The position numbers were made by a program, and so were the translations under genes. A DNA stretch of 64,000 nt from Heyndrickxia camelliae (GTDB taxonomy: Bacteria; Bacillota; Bacilli; Bacillales; Bacillaceae_C). Every line of letters starts with the position of its first letter. Within the stretch, counting starts at the first letter, position 1. Under the pieces are notes generated by a model, which was not told where the DNA came from, made no database searches, and saw only the letters and a program-made list of their open reading frames with translations. Positions 28,524 through 37,553 of this stretch are shown one piece after another. Location of the stretch: NCBI RefSeq assembly GCF_002844575.1, contig NZ_PIQO01000011.1, positions 62,001 to 126,000 of the forward strand, in the 5' to 3' direction.

Positions 28524-28560
28524 AAATAACCAACACATGCCTTGTCTGCGTTGGTTATTT
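28524..28560 (-). terminator. Probable terminator of ccpA
   Basis: AAATAACCAAC pairs with GTTGGTTATTT around a 14-base loop, and a T-rich stretch (TTATTTTACC) follows on the minus strand. It is 85 bases past the ccpA stop. Confidence 0.65.
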
Positions 28561-28644
28561 CTAATTTGTTAAAAGTTTTACCACATAAAAATAAAATGGA
28601 TTCCAAAAGTATTTGGCCTATTCCATATGGGAATCGAATTACTT

Positions 28645-29646
28645 TTATTCTTTTGTTGAACTTCGATGCTCTATTCTATGTGGAAGAATTACAATATTTT
28701 CTGTTACCTTTTCTTTGTTCATATATTTTGTTAATAGTCTCATGGCTACTGCCCCGATATCATACAATGGCTGGATAACCGAAGTCAGCTGCGGCCGAAC
28801 CATTAATGCTAATCGAGTATTATCAGATGTAATAACTTCTAGTTGTTCAGGAATGACGATGCCATCATCCTGAGCACCATGAACAACTCCTAGTGCCATT
28901 TCGTCATTTCCAGCAAAAATGGCTGTTGGCTTTATTTGTTGCTCATGTAATTTCTGCCATGCCTCGATTCCAGAGTCATAGGTATAATCACCCTCTATGA
29001 CTAAATCTTCATTATATGGAATACCTGCATTCTCAAGAGCTTCTTTATACCCCTCTAGTTTTAATTCTTTATTAATTGGATCATGAAGAGGTCCAATTAG
29101 GATGGCAATATTTCTATGCCCTCTTTCAATGAATTCGTTAATGGCATCATATGCAGCTTGCTTATAATCAATATTAACAGAAGGAATCTTACGGAAAGGC
29201 TCAATGGATCCTGCCAGAACAATTGGCACAGGTGAACGTTCGAATTCTGCTACATGCTCTTCTGTAATATTGCCACCCATGAACACAATACCATCCACTT
29301 GTTTTCCAAGCATAGTATTTAGTAAATGAAGTTCCTTTTCTTTATTTTGATCAGAATTACTTAAGATAATATTATATTTATACATCGTTGCAATATCTTC
29401 AATACCGCGGGCTAATTCTGCAAAAAAGATATTGGAAATATCCGGGATAATAACCCCAACTGTTGTAGTCTTCTTACTTGCCAATCCACGTGCAACAGCG
29501 TTTGGTCTGTACCCAAGTCTTTCAATAACTTCCAATACTTTTTTTCTAGTTGCAGGTTTTACATTTGGATTTCCATTCACTACTCTGGAAACAGTTGCCA
29601 TCGAAACATTGGCCTCTCTAGCAACATCGTATATAGTAATATTCAT
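28645..29646 (-). CDS. ccpA: catabolite control protein A
   Basis: LacI-family global regulator of carbon metabolism; with HPr-Ser46-P it binds cre boxes. The 333-residue protein starts with the [23 protein letters not shown], the hinge helix [14 protein letters not shown], and the periplasmic-binding-protein-like core ([24 protein letters not shown]). These match CcpA better than other LacI regulators, and its location between the acu genes and aroA is conserved. Its likely targets in this window are ackA and acuABC. Confidence 0.98.
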   Translation of the reverse strand: MNITIYDVAREANVSMATVSRVVNGNPNVKPATRKKVLEVIERLGYRPNAVARGLASKKTTTVGVIIPDISNIFFAELARGIEDIATMYKYNIILSNSDQNKEKELHLLNTMLGKQVDGIVFMGGNITEEHVAEFERSPVPIVLAGSIEPFRKIPSVNIDYKQAAYDAINEFIERGHRNIAILIGPLHDPINKELKLEGYKEALENAGIPYNEDLVIEGDYTYDSGIEAWQKLHEQQIKPTAIFAGNDEMALGVVHGAQDDGIVIPEQLEVITSDNTRLALMVRPQLTSVIQPLYDIGAVAMRLLTKYMNKEKVTENIVILPHRIEHRSSTKE

Positions 29647-29828
29647 TTTTCCTCACTCCAATTTTTACAACTTCTATATACTATTTTTATTAGTATTTTC
29701 CATTTCTCTTCATTTTAGCAATATTATATGTATGAAAAAACTATGGCTCAGAATAATCATACGACACATGCTTCTATACTGCAACGAATTACACAATTTT
29801 GACAAAGTAACGCTCATTTTTATATTTT

Positions 29829-29863
29829 CTAAAAAATGAAAAACCCTCGGGTTACCGGGGGTT
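29829..29863 (-). terminator. Terminator of aroA
   Basis: AACCCTCGG (29842-29850) pairs with CCGGGGGTT (29855-29863) with one mismatch; TTTTTCATTTTTT follows on the minus strand. Confidence 0.82.
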
Positions 29864-30938
29864 AGACTCTTACAGGTTGTGAAGCAAGCAATTCTTGATA
29901 AAATTTATCAAATTGTGGAATGTCCATTTGTTGTGCAGCATCAGAAAGAGCAACTGCTGGATCAGGATGCACCTCTGCCATTACACCATCAGCACCAATC
30001 GCTAAAGCTGCTTTTGCAGCAGGCAGTAACAAATCTCTTCTTCCTGTAGAATGAGTCACATCGACAAAAACAGGAAGATGTGTTTCTTGTTTTAAAATCG
30101 GCACTGCTGTGATGTCTAACGTATTACGAGTAGCCCTTTCATAAGTACGAATACCTCGTTCACAAAGAATGATTTGTCCGTTTCCTTGTGACATTATATA
30201 TTCTGCTGCGTTGATAAACTCATCAATGGTTGCAGCAAGCCCTCTTTTTAGTAGAACCGGTTTATTTATGGAACCTGCAGCTTTTAACAATTCAAAGTTT
30301 TGCATATTACGTGCACCAATTTGGATAACATCAATATAGTCAACAGCTTTCTCAATATCCGCTGGTGTTACGATCTCACTGATTACGGCTAAATCAAATT
30401 CATCTGCAATTTGCTTCAAAATTTTCAAGCCTTCCAAACCCAATCCTTGGAAATCATATGGAGAAGTTCGCGGCTTATATGCTCCCCCTCTTAGAAGTTT
30501 TAGACCTTTTGCCCTAACAGATTTTGCTACCTCAGCAACTTGTTCATAGGATTCAACCGCACATGGTCCAAATACGAAATGCGGCTTACCATCGCCAACT
30601 GTTTCTCCCTTCAGTGAAACGATTGTATTTTCTGGCTGTTTTTTACGTGAAACAAGTAAAGCTTTTTGGTGATTCTCTTGTTGAAGATCTAACCCAGCTT
30701 TAAAGATTTCTTTAAAAATATGTTCGATGGTGGCATTTTCAAAAGGGCCGTCATTATATTGTTTGATGATATTCAGCATATCTCGTTCCCGAACAGGATC
30801 GAAACGGTTAACACCCTGAGACTCTTTAACTCGTCCAATTTCCTGAACCAAACGACCTCTTTCATTAATTAACTCTAAAAGTCTTAAGTTTACATCTTCC
30901 ACTTGTTTTCGTAGCTCATTTAGTTCTTGATTCCCCAT
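29862..30938 (-). CDS. aroA: bifunctional chorismate mutase / DAHP synthase
   Basis: First enzyme of the shikimate pathway (PEP + erythrose-4-phosphate to DAHP), fused to an AroQ-type chorismate mutase (residues 1-85) that serves as the feedback-sensing domain. The 358-residue length equals that of B. subtilis AroA(G). Mutase residues are in [12 protein letters not shown] and [12 protein letters not shown]; the synthase domain has [26 protein letters not shown] and [12 protein letters not shown] choose the ATG at 30938, with AAGGG nine bases upstream; the ATG at 30947 would touch that site. Confidence 0.97.
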   Translation of the reverse strand: MGNQELNELRKQVEDVNLRLLELINERGRLVQEIGRVKESQGVNRFDPVRERDMLNIIKQYNDGPFENATIEHIFKEIFKAGLDLQQENHQKALLVSRKKQPENTIVSLKGETVGDGKPHFVFGPCAVESYEQVAEVAKSVRAKGLKLLRGGAYKPRTSPYDFQGLGLEGLKILKQIADEFDLAVISEIVTPADIEKAVDYIDVIQIGARNMQNFELLKAAGSINKPVLLKRGLAATIDEFINAAEYIMSQGNGQIILCERGIRTYERATRNTLDITAVPILKQETHLPVFVDVTHSTGRRDLLLPAAKAALAIGADGVMAEVHPDPAVALSDAAQQMDIPQFDKFYQELLASQPVRV

Positions 30939-31271
30939 TGCCAACATCCCTTCTTTTCATAAAACTTTTTTTGAAAATTGATTAGTAAAATGGCCTTGTG
31001 AAACTTTTTTATCCATAGTGCTTAAAGAGACAAAAAACAATCTCCTATATTTCTATCAAAAATGCTCCATTAATACCCGGTTCCCAATTCAGTTTAAAAA
31101 ATCCGGTCGATATGTTACATTTTAAGATAGAAAGATACTTTAACTCATAAACATATATTAGGAATCATTATAATCCATTGTTATAAAAATGTCACTAAAA
31201 ATTTCTTTAACAATTAAACGCTTTTAAGTATTAAAGTATTTTATGAATTTTAAATAAGAAGGTGTATCATA
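30939..31271. other. 333-base divergent intergenic region aroA / FtsA-like gene
   Basis: A/T-rich, with several TATAAT-like hexamers (for example near 31169) but no pair of boxes with clean spacing that I would call. I see no RNA gene or small coding frame. Confidence 0.4.
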
Positions 31272-33428
31272 ATGGACGAAAAAAAGAAAATATTTGCATT
31301 GGATATTGGTACACGTTCAGTTGTCGGAATTATCTTGGAAGAAGAAAATAAGCAATACAATGTCGCTGATATACTTGTAAAAGAACATATTGAAAGAGCC
31401 ATGTTGGACGGACAAATTCATGATGTCGTAGCCGTTTCCAAGATCATTCGGGAAGTAAAAGAAGAAATGGAGCAAAAACATGGACCTTTAAAAAAAGTTT
31501 GTGTAGCTGCAGCCGGTCGTGCTTTAAAAACGGAAAAGGCATGTGCATCCATAGCAATCAAAGGCAAGCCAATGATTACAAAGGAAGATGTATTACATCT
31601 TGAACTTAATGCAGTTCAAAAGGCGCAAGCAATTGCCGCTGAAAAAAATTCAATCGAGAAAAGCAAAAACTATTATTGTGTTGGATATTCCGTCTTTCAA
31701 TATCAATTGGACGGAGAAGAGATTGGTAATTTAATAGACCAGCAGGGAGATGAAGCAACTGTAGAAATTATCGCTACATTTCTTCCAAGAGTTGTTGTGG
31801 AATCATTAATTTCTGCTCTCCATCGTGCGGATTTGGAGATGGATGCTTTGACTCTTGAACCAATTGCTGCGATTAATGTGCTAATTCCAACATCTATGAG
31901 AAGGCTTAATGTCGCTTTGGTAGATATAGGTGCTGGAACATCTGATATTGCCATAACAGAATCAGGTACGGTCACTGCATATGGAATGGTTCCAATAGCT
32001 GGAGATGAAATTACAGAGGCAATTAGCGATCAATTACTTCTTGATTTTCCTCTCGCTGAGAAAGCAAAGAGAGATTTGTTAGAACGTAACACGATTCTAG
32101 TGCAAGACATTTTAGGTTTTGAAACAGAAGTGGACCGAAGTGATGTAGTCAGTCAAATTGAATACGCAATTGACCGACTTGCTGATGCGATCTCAAAAGA
32201 AATTATGCAATTAAATAACGGAAGGTCACCAAAAGCAATTATGCTGGTTGGTGGAGGGAGCCTCACTCCTGAATTGCCAAAAAAATTAGCAAATTGTTTA
32301 CAGTTGCCGGAAAATCGCGTTGCCATTCGTGATTCAAGTGCTATTCAAGGATTGCATTTTTCAGAAGATATTCCAAAAGGGCCAGAATTTATTACACCAA
32401 TCGGAATTGCTATTGCTGCGAAACAAACGCCGGTTCATTATGTTACAGTCTATGTTAACGATCAACCTGTCCGTTTATTTGAGGTAAAACAGCTCACTAT
32501 TGGAGATTGCTTATTAGCGTCCGGTATAAAAGTAAGCTCTCTACATGGGAAACCTGGTATGGCCATCATGGTACAAATGAATGGACAGCAAATTACTCTT
32601 CCTGGGGATCATGGACTTCCGCCTATTATTAAGAAGAATGGGCTTGTCTGCGGACTGGATGAGCCCGTCCAAAACGGGGACGAAATTATTGCTTTAAAAG
32701 GAATGGATGGTGGGTCACCGCAAATAACCATACAACAAATGATGGATGACATTCAGTCAAAAGTTGTGTTTATAAATGACAAAAAATATGAAATCAAAAC
32801 ATTAATAAAAAAGAATGGGAAAATAGCGACTTGGGATGAGTTACTTGAAGATCGTGATGAACTGGAAATTAAGTTTCCAAGTACAATAGAAGAACTTTTC
32901 AAGGCAACAAATCAAGAACATCTTATCTCTGATTTACAACCATTTAGAATTCGCTTAAATGGCAAGGAAACATTTTTACTCGCTTTTTCTGGTAAACTAT
33001 TATTAAATGAAAAATCAGCAAAGCTATCGCAATCCTTCCAAGATAACGATCATATTCAAGTCATCTCGAGTACACAGTGCACTATTAAACAGCTTGCAGA
33101 CATTAAAAATATACCACTGTACTATGAACTAAGTGTTTTTTTCAATGGAGAAAAAATAATAATGAAAAAACCAAGAGTGGAATGGTATCGCAATGAGTCA
33201 AAACTTTCGGAAACAGATATTATTTCACATGGTGATGAAATTGAAACAAAAGAAATCGAAATGGAATCTTTTATTTTCCAAGATATCTTTCGACATGTAG
33301 AAATAGATATTCCGAAAGAAAGCTCGGGGAAATTTCATCTATTAAAAAATGGTGTGGAAACGACCTTCTATGAAGCCGTATCTAACGGGGATAAGTTAGA
33401 AATCGTTTGGGATACAGTATTTCACTAA
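31272..33428 (+). CDS. FtsA/PilM-like actin-fold ATPase with long C-terminal extension
   Basis: A 718-residue protein. Residues 1-385 form an FtsA-type actin fold: phosphate-1 FALDIGTRSVVGIILEE (8-24), an SHS2-like 1C insertion (about 90-190), phosphate-2 ALVDIGAGTSDIAI and adenosine motif IMLVGGGSLTPELP. Residues 388-718 are an added region of short beta-strand-rich modules (VTVYVNDQPVRL, MVQMNGQQITLPG, RIRLNGKETFL, SVFFNGEKIIM), alternating with NGDEI/DNDHI/HGDEI turns that look like diverged repeats. There is no C-terminal amphipathic membrane helix. It is absent from this position in B. subtilis. The function is unknown; it is not the dcw-cluster ftsA, given its length and context. Confidence 0.85.
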   Translation: MDEKKKIFALDIGTRSVVGIILEEENKQYNVADILVKEHIERAMLDGQIHDVVAVSKIIREVKEEMEQKHGPLKKVCVAAAGRALKTEKACASIAIKGKPMITKEDVLHLELNAVQKAQAIAAEKNSIEKSKNYYCVGYSVFQYQLDGEEIGNLIDQQGDEATVEIIATFLPRVVVESLISALHRADLEMDALTLEPIAAINVLIPTSMRRLNVALVDIGAGTSDIAITESGTVTAYGMVPIAGDEITEAISDQLLLDFPLAEKAKRDLLERNTILVQDILGFETEVDRSDVVSQIEYAIDRLADAISKEIMQLNNGRSPKAIMLVGGGSLTPELPKKLANCLQLPENRVAIRDSSAIQGLHFSEDIPKGPEFITPIGIAIAAKQTPVHYVTVYVNDQPVRLFEVKQLTIGDCLLASGIKVSSLHGKPGMAIMVQMNGQQITLPGDHGLPPIIKKNGLVCGLDEPVQNGDEIIALKGMDGGSPQITIQQMMDDIQSKVVFINDKKYEIKTLIKKNGKIATWDELLEDRDELEIKFPSTIEELFKATNQEHLISDLQPFRIRLNGKETFLLAFSGKLLLNEKSAKLSQSFQDNDHIQVISSTQCTIKQLADIKNIPLYYELSVFFNGEKIIMKKPRVEWYRNESKLSETDIISHGDEIETKEIEMESFIFQDIFRHVEIDIPKESSGKFHLLKNGVETTFYEAVSNGDKLEIVWDTVFH

Positions 33429-33457
33429 AAAAGTAGAGGCTTGACCTCTACTTTTTT
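33428..33457 (+). terminator. Terminator of the FtsA-like gene
   Basis: AAGTAGAGG (33431-33439) pairs with CCTCTACTT (33445-33453), followed by TTTTT; also usable by ytxH on the other strand. Confidence 0.92.
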
Positions 33458-33466
33458 TACTTTATT

Positions 33467-33814
33467 CTATTGCTTTAATCCTTTATCCACAATGATTTTT
33501 GACTTTTCTTTTACTGTTTCCGCAAGACTACTTCCCTTATCAATCGTTAAATCTCGAAGTTGAGTTGACTTTTCCTTGGTGGCAGCAATAAGTTCATTTC
33601 CTTTTTCCGTAGCAATGGCTTTTAACTGATTGCTTTTGTTTTTCAAAGTATCTACTTGACTGGTTAGATCACTGCGAATTTCCTTTCCTGATTTTGGAGT
33701 GAGCAATAATGCCGTTGCAGCGCCAACAACTCCTCCAATGATAGCTCCTACTAAAAAAGTCTTTGTATCTAATTTTTCACGGGCTTCGCTTCTGTTCATT
33801 TCTGTTTTTTCCAT
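33467..33814 (-). CDS. ytxH: YtxH-family general stress protein
   Basis: A 115-residue protein with one Gly/Ala-rich N-terminal membrane helix (FLVGAIIGGVVGAATALLL, 20-38), the family signature TPKSGKEIRSDL, and a Lys/Glu-rich amphipathic helical tail. In B. subtilis ytxGHJ form a sigma-B/sigma-H stress operon. The function is unknown. It is separated from ytxG by 12 bases and shares its transcript. No ytxJ follows. Confidence 0.92.
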   Translation of the reverse strand: MEKTEMNRSEAREKLDTKTFLVGAIIGGVVGAATALLLTPKSGKEIRSDLTSQVDTLKNKSNQLKAIATEKGNELIAATKEKSTQLRDLTIDKGSSLAETVKEKSKIIVDKGLKQ

Positions 33815-33826
33815 AAACTTTTCCTC

Positions 33827-34321
33827 CTATTCACTTCTTACTCTTTTAACTTCCCTTAATTCTACATCTGCTTGTTCATCAAAGGTAACCGGCTCTTTTT
33901 TTCTTTCCTTTTTCTCCATCCACTTATCTTTTAACTCTTTTAATACGGACCCCCATTGCAGTACTTGTGCAATTTTATCTTGATTATGAACCACTTGTGT
34001 GGAAAGATTAGAGGAAACTTTTCTAATTGAACCATTAAATTCCTTAATAGTGGTGCCGATATCTTGAACAGCATATACAACAGTATTCAATTTTTCAGAC
34101 TTATTTTGTATGTCTTCTGCCAATTCATTTGTCTTATGTAATAATAACGTAGTTTCCGATGTAATTCCTTGTAGTTGACCTTCTAGATCCTCCATTGTCT
34201 TTGAAACTCTGTCCATTGTTATTTTCATGGATTTCAATGTTTTCGTAAGACTAATAACCAGAATTAGAAATGCCACTGCGATTAGTGCAACACTTAAATA
34301 AAGAATAATAATCATCTGCAA
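33827..34321 (-). CDS. ytxG: YtxG, DUF948 membrane protein
   Basis: A 164-residue DUF948 protein with an N-terminal membrane helix (residues 3-25) and a coiled-coil-like region ([20 protein letters not shown] and following, with regular hydrophobic spacing). The C-terminus is highly charged ([14 protein letters not shown]). It is first in a two-gene unit with ytxH. The B. subtilis orthologue is a general stress protein; the molecular role is unknown. Confidence 0.92.
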   Translation of the reverse strand: MQMIIILYLSVALIAVAFLILVISLTKTLKSMKITMDRVSKTMEDLEGQLQGITSETTLLLHKTNELAEDIQNKSEKLNTVVYAVQDIGTTIKEFNGSIRKVSSNLSTQVVHNQDKIAQVLQWGSVLKELKDKWMEKKERKKEPVTFDEQADVELREVKRVRSE

Positions 34322-34710
34322 ACCTCCATTTACCTAAACATTTCCCCAATTATGGACAAACTAAACATATTTTATTTCATACGTTTTTGTTACACAAACG
34401 TCCTAATTCGAGATACCCTTTTTCTTCTATTTTCTCATATTCGTGCGCTTTCGCCAAATATTAAATTATTTAGACTACTAATTAGCTGTTTCGTTAGATT
34501 GTGGCTTTATGTAATTGCACTAAAAATTCTAAATTAGACTTTCCTTCGGGAATTCTTCTTTTAGAAAGAATCTTAAGATATTGGGAATATATTAAAATTC
34601 CCCTTTACAAACGCAATAAAGTTTTAGAAAAGAGCCGTTAATTAAACAGCTTCTATTATTTTGGGTTAAAATATAGTTGTATGTAAAATTTTTTATTGGG
34701 GGAATTCAAC
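34322..34710. other. 389-base divergent intergenic region ytxG / aminopeptidase gene
   Basis: Contains the divergent promoters. GGGTAT on the minus strand (34413-34418), about 92 bases before ytxG, equals the sigma-B -10, but no matching GTTTAA lies 12-15 bases upstream, so I do not call a promoter. I see nothing else in it. Confidence 0.4.
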
Positions 34711-35826
34711 GTGAAAGATCCACGCATTGAGAAACTGGCAAAAAACCTAATTAATTATTCTGTTCAATTACAGCCAGGAGAAAAAGTACTAATTGAGAAC
34801 TTTGGTTTGCAGCGTGAATTAGTGGTTGAGCTTGTCAAAGAAGCATATGCAGCAGGCGGATATCCTTTTGTATCATTGAAGGACCAACAAGTTGATCGTG
34901 CCCTACTAATGGGCGCAGTACAGGAACAGTTCGAAATGAAGGCTGAATTTGAAGCAAATGTTATGAAGAACATGGATGCTTATATCGGTCTTCGATCCGG
35001 TGATAATATAAACGAACATGCAGATGTACCGGACGAAAAAATGAAAATAGAAGGAAATACAGTCGGGAAAAAAGTACATAGAGAAATTCGAGTACCGAAA
35101 ACAAAATGGGTTGTTCTTCGTTATCCGAACTCTGCCATGGCACAATTAGCCAAAATGAGTACTGAAGCTTTTGAAAACTTTTATTTCGACGTATGTAATT
35201 TAGACTACAGCAAAATGGATAAAGCGATGGATTCCTTAGTGGAATTAATGAATAAAACGGATAGAGTGCGCTTGGTAAGCCCAGGGACCGATTTAACTTT
35301 TTCTATCAAAGATATTCCCGCTATTAAGTGTGCTGGTCGCCTAAATATACCAGATGGAGAGGTTTATACAGCACCAGTGCGAAACTCTGTAAATGGCACC
35401 ATTACTTATAATACACCATCCCCTTACCAAGGCTTTACCTTTGAAAATGTGAAATTAACATTTAAGGATGGAAAAATTGTAGAGGCAACATCAAATGATA
35501 CGGAACGAATTAACAAAATTTTCGATACGGATGAAGGTGCGAGATATGTAGGAGAGTTCGCAATTGGTGTTAATCCATTTATCTTACACCCAATGCAAGA
35601 CATATTATTTGATGAAAAAATTGCTGGTAGCATTCATTTCACTCCTGGCCAATGCTATGATGTAGCACCAAACGGAAATGATTCTAATATTCATTGGGAT
35701 ATGGTCTTAATCCAACGTCCTGAATATGGAGGGGGTGAAATTTACTTTGATGATGTATTAATTCGAAAAGATGGCCTGTTTGTCATTCCTGAATTAGAAT
35801 GTTTAAATCCTGAAAATTTGAAATAA
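34711..35826 (+). CDS. M29-family metallo-aminopeptidase
   Basis: A 371-residue cytosolic aminopeptidase of the AmpS/thermophilic M29 family, which uses a two-metal centre to cut N-terminal residues. Conserved M29 segments: GRLNIPDGEVYTAPV with metal-binding Glu, GEFAIGVNPF, GSIHFTPGQCY and the C-terminal HxD motif NIHWDMV. The start is GTG at 34711, with GGGGG eight bases upstream; a longer frame from 34696 includes this site. It lies between ytxG and murC, unlike B. subtilis, where ampS is elsewhere, so I leave the symbol blank. Confidence 0.93.
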   Translation: MKDPRIEKLAKNLINYSVQLQPGEKVLIENFGLQRELVVELVKEAYAAGGYPFVSLKDQQVDRALLMGAVQEQFEMKAEFEANVMKNMDAYIGLRSGDNINEHADVPDEKMKIEGNTVGKKVHREIRVPKTKWVVLRYPNSAMAQLAKMSTEAFENFYFDVCNLDYSKMDKAMDSLVELMNKTDRVRLVSPGTDLTFSIKDIPAIKCAGRLNIPDGEVYTAPVRNSVNGTITYNTPSPYQGFTFENVKLTFKDGKIVEATSNDTERINKIFDTDEGARYVGEFAIGVNPFILHPMQDILFDEKIAGSIHFTPGQCYDVAPNGNDSNIHWDMVLIQRPEYGGGEIYFDDVLIRKDGLFVIPELECLNPENLK

Positions 35827-35828
35827 GT

Positions 35829-35863
35829 AAAAAGAAGACTGCTATTTTTAGCAGTCTTCTTTC
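35829..35863. terminator. Bidirectional terminator aminopeptidase gene / murC
   Basis: A 13-bp perfect repeat AAAGAAGACTGCT (35831-35843) / AGCAGTCTTCTTT (35850-35862) with A and T flanks. Confidence 0.93.
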
Positions 35864-35868
35864 ATGCA

Positions 35869-37173
35869 TTATTTTGATTGTAATAAATTCTCATATGCCT
35901 TTTGAAACTTTTGAATATCTCCCGCACCCATAAATAGAATTACACTATTAGCAAGTTCCAATAAAGGAGATGTGTCTTCTTCTGAAAGAATTTTGGAACC
36001 TTCTATTTTTTCTTGTAAATCTTCAATCGATAATTTACCGTGATTCTCTCTAGCAGACCCAAAAATCTCACATAAAAAAACATCATCTGCTTGACTTAAG
36101 CTTTCAGCAAATTCATTTAAAAAAGTTTGTGTTCTCGTAAATGTATGTGGCTGAAAAACAGCAACAATATTGCGGTCAGGATATTTTTGTCTAGCAGCAT
36201 CAACAGTTGCTTTTATTTCAGTAGGATGATGGGCATAATCATCAATGATAATTTGTGAGCCAATTTGTTTTTCTGTAAAACGACGTTTGACTCCTTGGAA
36301 AGATTTAATATGCTGTTGAATAGCGTCCGTATCAATTCCTTCATAATGGCAAATGGCGATTACGGACAATGCATTTAATACATTATGATCTCCATAAGAA
36401 GGAATTTCGAAGGTAGCATAATAATTATTTCTCACGTGCACATCAAACTTTGTCCCTGTTGTTTCTTTTACAATATTTCTTGCTTGAAAATCATTTTCTT
36501 CTCCAAACCCATAAAAAAGGACAGGAACTTTTGCTTGTATTTTTTGTAGCTGCTCATCATCGCCATAAGCAAATATTCCTTTTTTGACCTGCAGAGCTAA
36601 CTCCTGAAAAGCAGAAAAAACATCATCAATATTAGCAAAATAATCTGGATGATCAAAGTCAATATTGGTCATAATGGCGTAATCAGGAAAGTAGGAAAGA
36701 AAATGCCTTCTATACTCACATGCTTCAAAAACAAAGTACTCAGCATTTTTCACACCACTACCTGTACCATCACCAATTAGATAGGATGTAGGTCTTACAT
36801 TTTTCATGACGTGAGCTAACAACCCAGTCGTCCCCGTTTTTCCATGTGCACCAGTAACCGCAATACTTGTATATTGGTGCATGAATTCCCCTAAAAATTT
36901 ATGGTAACGAATAACCGGAATTCCTTTATTAAATGCCTCTTCAATTTCTTCATGTGTATCAGGAAAAGCATTACCTGCTATTACCGTCATACCAGGCTGA
37001 ATATTTTCACGCTGGAAGGGCAATATTTTTATACCTGAGTCTTCTAAGGCTTTCTGGGTAAAAAAATATTTTTCAACATCTGATCCTTGCACTTCATAAC
37101 CCGTATCGTGCAGTATTTGTGCTAAAGAACTCATTCCGGAACCCTTAATGCCTACGAAATGGTATACAGTCAT
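35869..37173 (-). CDS. murC: UDP-N-acetylmuramate--L-alanine ligase
   Basis: Adds L-Ala to UDP-MurNAc in the first step of the peptidoglycan stem peptide. The 434-residue protein has the N-terminal nucleotide-sugar site [14 protein letters not shown], the ATP-binding P-loop [12 protein letters not shown] (Gly-Lys-Thr) near residue 108, and the C-terminal motif [18 protein letters not shown] lies before the ATG. Followed upstream by sftA in the same orientation, as in B. subtilis. Confidence 0.98.
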   Translation of the reverse strand: MTVYHFVGIKGSGMSSLAQILHDTGYEVQGSDVEKYFFTQKALEDSGIKILPFQRENIQPGMTVIAGNAFPDTHEEIEEAFNKGIPVIRYHKFLGEFMHQYTSIAVTGAHGKTGTTGLLAHVMKNVRPTSYLIGDGTGSGVKNAEYFVFEACEYRRHFLSYFPDYAIMTNIDFDHPDYFANIDDVFSAFQELALQVKKGIFAYGDDEQLQKIQAKVPVLFYGFGEENDFQARNIVKETTGTKFDVHVRNNYYATFEIPSYGDHNVLNALSVIAICHYEGIDTDAIQQHIKSFQGVKRRFTEKQIGSQIIIDDYAHHPTEIKATVDAARQKYPDRNIVAVFQPHTFTRTQTFLNEFAESLSQADDVFLCEIFGSARENHGKLSIEDLQEKIEGSKILSEEDTSPLLELANSVILFMGAGDIQKFQKAYENLLQSK

Positions 37174-37553
37174 AATAGAACCTCCAACAATGTCTATATG
37201 TATGCAGTATATGACAAAGACTATTTTTTGCGAAGAAAAAACTTGCCATTTTCTATAGTATGTAAGTCATTATTGTCTAAATGTCTTTGTTCACGAAAAA
37301 ACATACTCAATTATTATAGCACTTTTTATATTGGGTGACCAAGTGAAATTGGAACTACAAATTTCACCAAGTGAAATTCGAACTACAAAATTTCAAAAAA
37401 TGAAGTTGGAGCTTAGGATTTCAATTGGTCTTAGGAGGATATATAAGTTATCTTTCCCAAACTAATATAGATATATCTTATAATCACAAATTTTTCATGT
37501 GTATATGTAAAAAAAGGAGCTAATTCCTTTATTAGCTCTCTTCTAATCTGGTC
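37174..37553. other. 380-base intergenic region between sftA and murC, with tandem palindromic units
   Basis: A/T-rich. It contains three tandem units of about 28 bases described separately. I find no coding frame. The murC promoter on the minus strand should lie in it, but I cannot place its boxes with confidence. Confidence 0.5.
37343..37428. repeat. Three tandem ~28-base palindrome-bearing units
   Basis: Unit 1 (37343-37370) begins GTGAAATTGGAACTACAAA and ends TTTCACCAA. Unit 2 (37371-37398) follows with about 24 of 28 bases identical. Unit 3 (37400-37427) is more diverged. In unit 1, GTGAAATT and AATTTCAC can form a hairpin. A similar GGTGAAATT...AATTTCACC palindrome occurs at 56480-56506. 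Confidence 0.75.

Noticed and set aside
31200-31230. cre box upstream of the FtsA-like gene (AAACGCTTTTAAG)
   Set aside because: The left half lacks the TG, leaving too few matches to the consensus.
34413-34418. Sigma-B promoter upstream of ytxG
   Set aside because: Only the GGGTAT -10 is present; no GTTTAA-like -35 lies 12-15 bases upstream. B. subtilis has such a promoter, so it may be diverged.
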